From Pantoea sp. Ap-967 (GTDB taxonomy: Bacteria > Pseudomonadota > Gammaproteobacteria > Pseudomonadales > Pseudomonadaceae): a DNA stretch of 64,000 bases. The translations under genes and the position numbers were made by a program. Positions 59,164-64,000 of the stretch are shown here, piece by piece (within the stretch, counting starts at the first letter, position 1; every line of letters starts with the position of its first letter). Below the pieces are notes generated by a model. The model searched no databases and was not told where the DNA came from. It saw only the letters and a program-made list of their open reading frames with translations. The stretch is from contig NZ_VWXK01000003.1 in NCBI RefSeq assembly GCF_011752565.1, positions 124,001-188,000 of the forward strand. Reading direction: 5' to 3'.

Positions 59164-59192
59164 ATTCTATGGATGCTTGGAAGGGTCGTCAA
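59164..59192 (-). promoter_or_regulatory. Promoter of the Gly/Glu tRNA operon
   Basis: Minus strand TTGACG (59187-59192), 17-bp spacer, TAGAAT (59164-59169), then GCGCGCC discriminator, as expected for stringently controlled tRNA genes. Confidence 0.82.
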
Positions 59193-59294
59193 CCCCTTTG
59201 TAGAAATTTATTTAAATCAATGACTTCCGGGTGGGTTGGGGGTGCAGATGTGGGGTGGGTGGCCGATACAGAGAAAGGGAGGCCGATGCCCTAC

Positions 59295-59325
59295 CTGTGG
59301 GAGCGGGCTTGCCCGCGAAGGGCCC
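59295..59325. repeat. Single REP palindrome
   Basis: CTGTGGGAGCGGGCTTGCCC copy in the 308-bp gap 59090-59397. Apart from this and the tRNA promoter nothing else was seen in the gap. Confidence 0.8.
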
Positions 59326-59397
59326 AGCGCACTGTTCGTCCCAAGGCGAACTCACTACACTCTAAGGGTGTAATTCTTCTTAAATGAGGCGTTAACG

Positions 59398-60165
59398 GTG
59401 ACACCACTTCTGATCACCCTGCTTATCGTGGCGGGTATCGCGTTGCTGATCGTGATCGGCTACCTCAACAATGTGGTCGAGAACAGCAAGCTTGAACGGG
59501 CGCGGCTGAAGATCGAACTGGCCGACCGTGTGCGCCGCTGTGGCGAAATCACCGAGACCTTCCCCGGCCAGTTCATGACCCCGGGGCTGAAACGGCTGCT
59601 GGCGCGCCTGGAGCTGAACCTCAATCAGCGCCAGTTGGCGCTGGACAAGCACAACGCCAGCCTCAAGGCCCGCATCACCGAGCTGGAAGGCCAGGTGGCC
59701 CTGGGTGACAAGATTGCCGTCAACAACCCGCCCTGCCCTATCCAGACCGAAGCCAAGGCCAAGGACGTGCGCTTCCTGCTCGAAGCCCTGCACACGCAGA
59801 TCGTCAAGGGCACCCAGGAAAACGTGCTGCAAACCGCCGAGGGCAAGCAGTGGGTGAAGGAGATTCGCCACATCCTGGTGCTGTTGCACATCGAGTTCTT
59901 CAATAACCTCGGCCAACAGGCCCTGCAGCAGGAACAGCCCGGGCAGGCGCGGCTGGCCTTCGAGCGCGGCGTGCAGTATTTGCGCAAGCAGCCGGAGCCG
60001 AAGGTGTATGAGGAGCAGTTGAGGTATCTGGAGAAATTGCTGGCCCGCGCCAATGCCCAGGTGCTGGACAAGATGGAGCCGGCGGATAACGAGCAGAACG
60101 AATTGACCGAAGGGCTCAAGACCGATGAGGACGAGACCTGGAAGAAGCGGGTTATTTATGATTGA
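59398..60165 (+). CDS. Membrane-anchored coiled-coil protein, PA2820-like
   Basis: A 255-residue protein with one N-terminal membrane helix (about 3-24, PLLITLLIVAGIALLIVIGYL) and a cytoplasmic, mostly helical body with coiled-coil potential at about 60-100. Start is GTG 59398, since no ATG lies near; the only help is a weak AACG ahead of it. The position beside the Gly/Glu tRNA array, followed by the sulfoxide reductase and DUF815 genes, matches PA2820 in P. aeruginosa. Function unknown. Confidence 0.8.
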   Translation: MTPLLITLLIVAGIALLIVIGYLNNVVENSKLERARLKIELADRVRRCGEITETFPGQFMTPGLKRLLARLELNLNQRQLALDKHNASLKARITELEGQVALGDKIAVNNPPCPIQTEAKAKDVRFLLEALHTQIVKGTQENVLQTAEGKQWVKEIRHILVLLHIEFFNNLGQQALQQEQPGQARLAFERGVQYLRKQPEPKVYEEQLRYLEKLLARANAQVLDKMEPADNEQNELTEGLKTDEDETWKKRVIYD

Positions 60166-60180
60166 GGGGTGAACCTGGGC

Positions 60181-60260
60181 CGGCCCTTTCGCGGGGCAAG
60201 CCCGCTCCTACAGGGGGGATGCGTCCTTTGTAGGAGCGGGCTTGCCCCGCGAAAGGGCCA
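60181..60260. repeat. Inverted pair of REP palindromes
   Basis: CGGCCCTTTCGCGGGGCAAG...CTTGCCCCGCGAAAGGGCCA between two convergent genes. Confidence 0.85.
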
Positions 60261-60277
60261 GCCCAGGCAACACACCA

Positions 60278-60760
60278 TCAGCAGTCGGTCAATTCCAGGA
60301 AAATCGCCACCAACCGCTCCAACCCCACCTGATCCGCCTCACTGAACCGCCCAAGCTTCGGGCTATCCAGGTCCAGCACCCCAACCAACCGGCCATCCTT
60401 CACCAGCGGAATCACCAGCTCGCTGTTCGACGCACTGTCGCAAGCGATATGCCCGGGAAACGCATGCACATCTTCCACCCGCTGGGTCTGCCGGGTGGCC
60501 GCCGCCGCGCCGCACACGCCCTTGCTGAACGGAATGCGCACGCAGGCCACCTGGCCCTGGAATGGGCCCAGCACCAGTTCTTCGTTGCGGTTGAGGTAGA
60601 ACCCCGCCCAGTTCAGGTCATCCACCTGGTTATAGAGAAACGCCGAGAACTGCGCGGCATTGGCGATGAAGTCGCGCTCGTCGGCGAACAGCGCCTGCAC
60701 TTGCGCCGCCAGCAGGTTGTAGCCATCGAGGCCAGCGCCACTGGCATTGAGGTCGATCAT
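60278..60760 (-). CDS. Free methionine-(R)-sulfoxide reductase (GAF domain)
   Basis: Reduces free Met-R-sulfoxide using a GAF-fold active site. The 160-residue protein has the three family cysteines at 73, 83 and 107, with the spacing of 10 and 24 seen in E. coli YebR (84, 94, 118), in VACVRIPFSKGVCG and HIACDSASNSELVIPL. ATG 60760 is used; 20 codons upstream overlap the ATPase gene. Corresponds to PA2822 by order. Two nt separate it from the ATPase stop. Confidence 0.9.
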   Translation of the reverse strand: MIDLNASGAGLDGYNLLAAQVQALFADERDFIANAAQFSAFLYNQVDDLNWAGFYLNRNEELVLGPFQGQVACVRIPFSKGVCGAAAATRQTQRVEDVHAFPGHIACDSASNSELVIPLVKDGRLVGVLDLDSPKLGRFSEADQVGLERLVAIFLELTDC

Positions 60761-60762
60761 GT

Positions 60763-61650
60763 TTACTTTTGCTCCAGCAATTGCAGCCCAACCCAGTAGC
60801 GGGCGAACTGATAGGCACAACGGCCATTACGGTTGCCGCGCCCGGTTGCCCAGCGCACGGCGAGAATTTCCAGGGCTTCGTCACGTTGCCAGGCCAGGCC
60901 CGCCGGGCGGGCCAGCTGGCCGATCCAGTGCTCGACCACGTCAAGGAAGTGCTCCTGGCTGAACGGGTAGAACGACAGCCACAGGCCAAAACGGTCGGAC
61001 AGGGCGATTTTATCTTCCACCGCCTCGTTGGGGTGCAGCTCGCCGTCGACCATCTTCCAGTTTTCGTTGTCGCTCTGTTTTTCCGGCACCAGGTGGCGGC
61101 GGTTGGAGGTGGCGTACAGCAGCACGTTGTCCGGGGCCTGCTCCAGCGAGCCGTCGAGCACGCTCTTGAGCACCCGGTAGTCGCCCTCCCCGGCTTCGAA
61201 CGACAGGTCGTCGCAGAACAGGATGAAGCGTTGGGGCAGCTTCTGCAGCTGTTCGACGACACGCGGCAGGTCGGCCAGGTGGTCGCGCTCGATTTCGATC
61301 AGGCGCAGGCCCTGGCCGGCATGTTCGGCCAGCAGGGCGCGCACCAGCGACGATTTACCCGTGCCGCGCGAGCCCCACAGCAAGGCGTGGTTGGCGGGCA
61401 TGCCGTTGATGAACTGGTGAGTGTTGCGGCCCAGTTGCTCGCGCTGTTTGTCCACGCCGATCAGGTCGGTCAGGCGGATGTCCAGGCTCACTTCCAGCGG
61501 CATCAGGTAGCCACTGCGGCCATCGCGCTGCCAGCGGGCGGCCAGGGTGGTGTTCCAGTCGATGTCCGGGCGCGGTGCCGGCAACAGGGGTTCAAGGCGC
61601 GCCAGTACCGATTCGGCGCGTTCCAGGAAAGCATTCAAGCGAGCGTCCAT
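60763..61650 (-). CDS. DUF815 AAA ATPase
   Basis: A 295-residue P-loop ATPase of the DUF815 group with Walker A GSRGTGKS (93-100), Walker B ILFCDDLSFE, sensor-1 Asn in LYATSNRRHL and an Arg finger-like FGLWLSFYP region. Function unestablished. It probably shares a transcript with the sulfoxide reductase gene just downstream. Corresponds to PA2823 by gene order. Confidence 0.9.
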   Translation of the reverse strand: MDARLNAFLERAESVLARLEPLLPAPRPDIDWNTTLAARWQRDGRSGYLMPLEVSLDIRLTDLIGVDKQREQLGRNTHQFINGMPANHALLWGSRGTGKSSLVRALLAEHAGQGLRLIEIERDHLADLPRVVEQLQKLPQRFILFCDDLSFEAGEGDYRVLKSVLDGSLEQAPDNVLLYATSNRRHLVPEKQSDNENWKMVDGELHPNEAVEDKIALSDRFGLWLSFYPFSQEHFLDVVEHWIGQLARPAGLAWQRDEALEILAVRWATGRGNRNGRCAYQFARYWVGLQLLEQK

Positions 61651-61690
61651 GAGGACTCCTACAAATTTCAGTTATGGGGGCCTGCGCTGC

Positions 61691-61722
61691 CCATCGCGGG
61701 TCAAGCCCGCTCCTGCAGGCGC
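61691..61722. repeat. Single REP palindrome
   Basis: CCATCGCGGGTCAAGCCCGC...CTGCAGG, a diverged copy between the divergent ATPase and sensor kinase genes. Confidence 0.7.
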
Positions 61723-61832
61723 AGCGGCCCCCGTTTGGTAATCAACTGAAATGAACAGACAGACCCGCCAGCAGCCGTGGCTATTCGGCTATGCTTGCGC
61801 AGCGCAAGGAACGTGGAACCGGCTCGGGACTC

Positions 61833-64000
61833 ATGGATATCAAGTTCACCAATCGCCTGTCATACAAGCAAGCCCGGTTGACAGTCCTGGTCGGCTTCAT
61901 CCTGGGTACATTGCTCAGTCTCATCCAGATCGGCATCGATTATGCCAGCGAAGACGCATCCATCAACCGCGAAGTGCGCGCGTTGCTGCAAATCAGCCAT
62001 AACCCGGCCTCGCGCATCGCCTACAACATCGACTCGGAACTGGCCCTGGAGCTGACCCGCGGCCTGCTGCAATCCCCAGCCATCGTTCGCGCCCAGCTGA
62101 TCGACAACAACGAAACCGTGCTGGCCGATGTACAGCGCCCGCCCCTGCAAGACCGCTACCGCCCCTTGAGCGATTTCCTGTTCGGTGAGCAGCGCCAGTT
62201 CAAGGAACGCCTGTACCTCACCCACATGCCCGAGGAATACCTGGGCACCCTGTACCTGGACGTCGACACCTACGCCTTTGGCAGCCGCTTCCTCGACCGC
62301 GCCGGCATCACCCTGCTCAACGGTTTCGCCCGCAGCCTGGTGCTCACCGGCATCCTCCTGGCGTTGTTCCACATGCTGCTGACCAAGCCACTGGTGACAG
62401 TGATCAGCGCCCTCACCAGCCGCGACCCGCGCCAGCCCGGGCAAACCCGGGTGAACTGCCCGCCGGGGCACGAACTGGACGAGATCGGCGTGCTGGTGAA
62501 GGTGGCCAACCAGCAGTTCGTCAGCATGTCGACCGAAATCCAGCAGCGGCGCACCGCGGAAAACCGCCTGACCCAGTACCTCAACGAGCTGGAAGACATC
62601 GTTTCGGCGCGCACCGACGAGCTCAAGGCCAGCAACAGCCGCCTGAGCCAGTCCAACCAGGAACTGGACGATGCCCGCCAGCGCGCCCTGGACATGGCCC
62701 AGGCGCGGGCGGCCTTCCTGGCCAACATGAGCCACGAAATCCGCACGCCGCTCAATGGCATGCTCGGCATGATCGCCCTGGCCCTGGACAGCCCGCTGGC
62801 CGGCGAGCAACGCCAGCAACTGGCAATCGCCCACGACTCGGGCAAGGTGCTGGTGGAACTGCTCAACGATATCCTCGACCTGTCCAAGTTCGACGCCGGC
62901 CAGCTGGAGCTGGAGCGCATTCCGTTCGACCTCGGCGCCATGGTCGAAGACACCGCCAACCTGCTGTCGCAAAATGCCGCCCAGGGGGTGGAACTGACCT
63001 GCCTGGTGGCTGCCGACTTCCCAAGCTCGGTACTGGGCGACCCCACGCGGGTGCGCCAGGTCATCAGCAACTTGCTGTCCAACGCCTTGAAGTTCACCCG
63101 TGTTGGCCGCGTTGACGTGCGCCTGTCGACCATCGTTGGCGGCGTGCGCCTGGAAGTGCGCGACACCGGCATCGGCATTCCCGAGGACGCCCAGGCGCGC
63201 ATCTTCCAGCCCTTCACCCAGGCCGGTGCCGGCATCACCCGCCAGTATGGCGGCACCGGCCTGGGCCTGGCCCTGACGCGCAACTTGTGCAAGGCCATGC
63301 ACGGCCACCTGAACATTCAGTCGCAGCCAGGCGCAGGCAGCCGCTTTGCCGCCGACCTGCCGCTGGCCACCCACACCGAGGCGGTGGCCCCTGCGCCGCT
63401 ACAGGGCCGGGTGGCAGCCCTGAGCACGGCCGGCAGCGGCTTGAGCGAGCTGCTGCAAGGCCTGCTGCCCGGCTGGGGGCTGAGCTACCAGCGCCACGAC
63501 GACCCCGCCGCGCTGCCCCAGGCCACCCCCGACCTGCTGATTACCGACGACCTGGAGCACCTGTTCCAGCTGCGCCCGGCGCTGAAGGTGCCGATTCTGC
63601 TGGTGACCGCCTACGGCAACTTCCTGCCCAGCGAGCAGTCGGCGCAACTGGCGCCGCTGCACCAGCTGGCCCGCCCACTGGCGCGCAATGCCCTGTACCA
63701 AACCCTGCGCCGCACCCTGCAGGGGCATGCGCCCGAGCACCCGCTGGCCACCCCGCAACTGACCGCCGCCGAGGGCCGGGCGCGCATTCTGCTGGTGGAG
63801 GACAACCCGGTGAACCAGCTGGTGGCCAAGGGCATGCTGGCCAAGCTCGGCTGCCAGGTGCAGGTCGCCACCCAGGGCGTCGAGGCCCTGGAATGGCTGG
63901 AACAGGAAGACTTCGACCTGGTGCTGATGGACTGCAACATGCCAGTGATGGATGGCTACGAGGCCAGCCGGCGCATCCGCCAGAGCGGGCGCTGGACCGA
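61833..64000 (+). CDS. sagS: Hybrid sensor histidine kinase SagS, N-terminal 722 residues
   Basis: Membrane sensor that in P. aeruginosa (PA2824) steers surface attachment and biofilm tolerance through the Gac and HptB pathways. Visible: membrane helix 1 (about 17-37), a periplasmic HmsP-like sensor, helix 2 (about 165-185), a coiled coil (about 235-290), the H-box with His301 ([13 protein letters not shown]), the ATPase N and G boxes ([28 protein letters not shown]), a spacer domain and a receiver domain with Asp700 ([13 protein letters not shown]). The frame is open at the window edge, so the end of the receiver is missing. Placement after PA2820-, 2822- and 2823-like genes supports SagS. 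Confidence 0.9.
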   Translation, partial: MDIKFTNRLSYKQARLTVLVGFILGTLLSLIQIGIDYASEDASINREVRALLQISHNPASRIAYNIDSELALELTRGLLQSPAIVRAQLIDNNETVLADVQRPPLQDRYRPLSDFLFGEQRQFKERLYLTHMPEEYLGTLYLDVDTYAFGSRFLDRAGITLLNGFARSLVLTGILLALFHMLLTKPLVTVISALTSRDPRQPGQTRVNCPPGHELDEIGVLVKVANQQFVSMSTEIQQRRTAENRLTQYLNELEDIVSARTDELKASNSRLSQSNQELDDARQRALDMAQARAAFLANMSHEIRTPLNGMLGMIALALDSPLAGEQRQQLAIAHDSGKVLVELLNDILDLSKFDAGQLELERIPFDLGAMVEDTANLLSQNAAQGVELTCLVAADFPSSVLGDPTRVRQVISNLLSNALKFTRVGRVDVRLSTIVGGVRLEVRDTGIGIPEDAQARIFQPFTQAGAGITRQYGGTGLGLALTRNLCKAMHGHLNIQSQPGAGSRFAADLPLATHTEAVAPAPLQGRVAALSTAGSGLSELLQGLLPGWGLSYQRHDDPAALPQATPDLLITDDLEHLFQLRPALKVPILLVTAYGNFLPSEQSAQLAPLHQLARPLARNALYQTLRRTLQGHAPEHPLATPQLTAAEGRARILLVEDNPVNQLVAKGMLAKLGCQVQVATQGVEALEWLEQEDFDLVLMDCNMPVMDGYEASRRIRQSGRWT

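Overview
The window is a stretch of chromosome from a GC-rich Pseudomonas, most likely of the P. putida group. The evidence is the gene order around rne, fab, fadE and sagS, which follows the PA2957-PA2965, PA2811-PA2817 and PA2819-PA2824 blocks of P. aeruginosa. The many extragenic palindromes with the core GTAGGAGCGGGCTTGCCCGCG, typical of this group, agree with it. Most of the window is conserved core genome. Species assignment is inference from memory of these families, not from a search.

Layout. 1-4.4 kb: end of an EAL protein, heat-shock ibpA with a sigma-32 promoter and RNA thermometer, dusC, a thioesterase, an alpha/beta hydrolase and a TetR regulator with a perfect inverted repeat at its promoter. 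4.5-5.4 kb: three tandem tRNA-Ala(GGC)/tRNA-Glu(TTC) pairs, followed by gltX, which charges that tRNA-Glu. 7.2-13.6 kb: an EmrAB-like efflux pair, uvrB, an aromatic aminotransferase and tRNA-Asn. 13.7-17 kb: DUF1285 and DUF4823 genes, moaA, a TetR regulator and a probable rgsA small RNA. 17.2-27 kb: one long minus-strand block for DNA replication and fatty acid synthesis (tatD, holB, tmk, mltG, pabC, fabF, acpP, fabG, fabD, plsX, rpmF, yceD). 27-34.7 kb: maf, then sppA, a HAD phosphatase and rluC on the minus strand, and rne with a leader of about 740 nt on the plus strand. 34.9-39.4 kb: a seven-gene overlapping envelope operon, exbB-exbD-lpxK-Trm112-kdsB-phosphatase-murB. 39.6-48.2 kb: comEC, a DUF2062 gene, an ABC-2 exporter with a Fur-like box, a GST, fadE and a PA2817-family gene.

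48.2-58.5 kb is the accessory region. A chaperone-usher fimbrial operon starts normally (subunit, chaperone), but its usher stops after about 518 codons. It is joined directly to an inverted internal piece of an RHS-repeat gene, which in turn is joined to the 3' two-thirds of an autotransporter gene. Two convergent uncharacterised genes follow (495 and 809 residues, with Ig-like repeats), the second partly AT-rich. The region ends at a second tRNA array (Gly/Glu). 59.4-64 kb returns to core genes: a PA2820-like membrane protein, a free-methionine sulfoxide reductase, a DUF815 ATPase and the start of the SagS hybrid sensor kinase, which runs off the window.

No intact transposase, integrase, phage gene or CRISPR array was seen. 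The most unusual item is the three-part scrambled locus at 49.7-54.1 kb, together with the uncharacterised Ig-like pair beside it.
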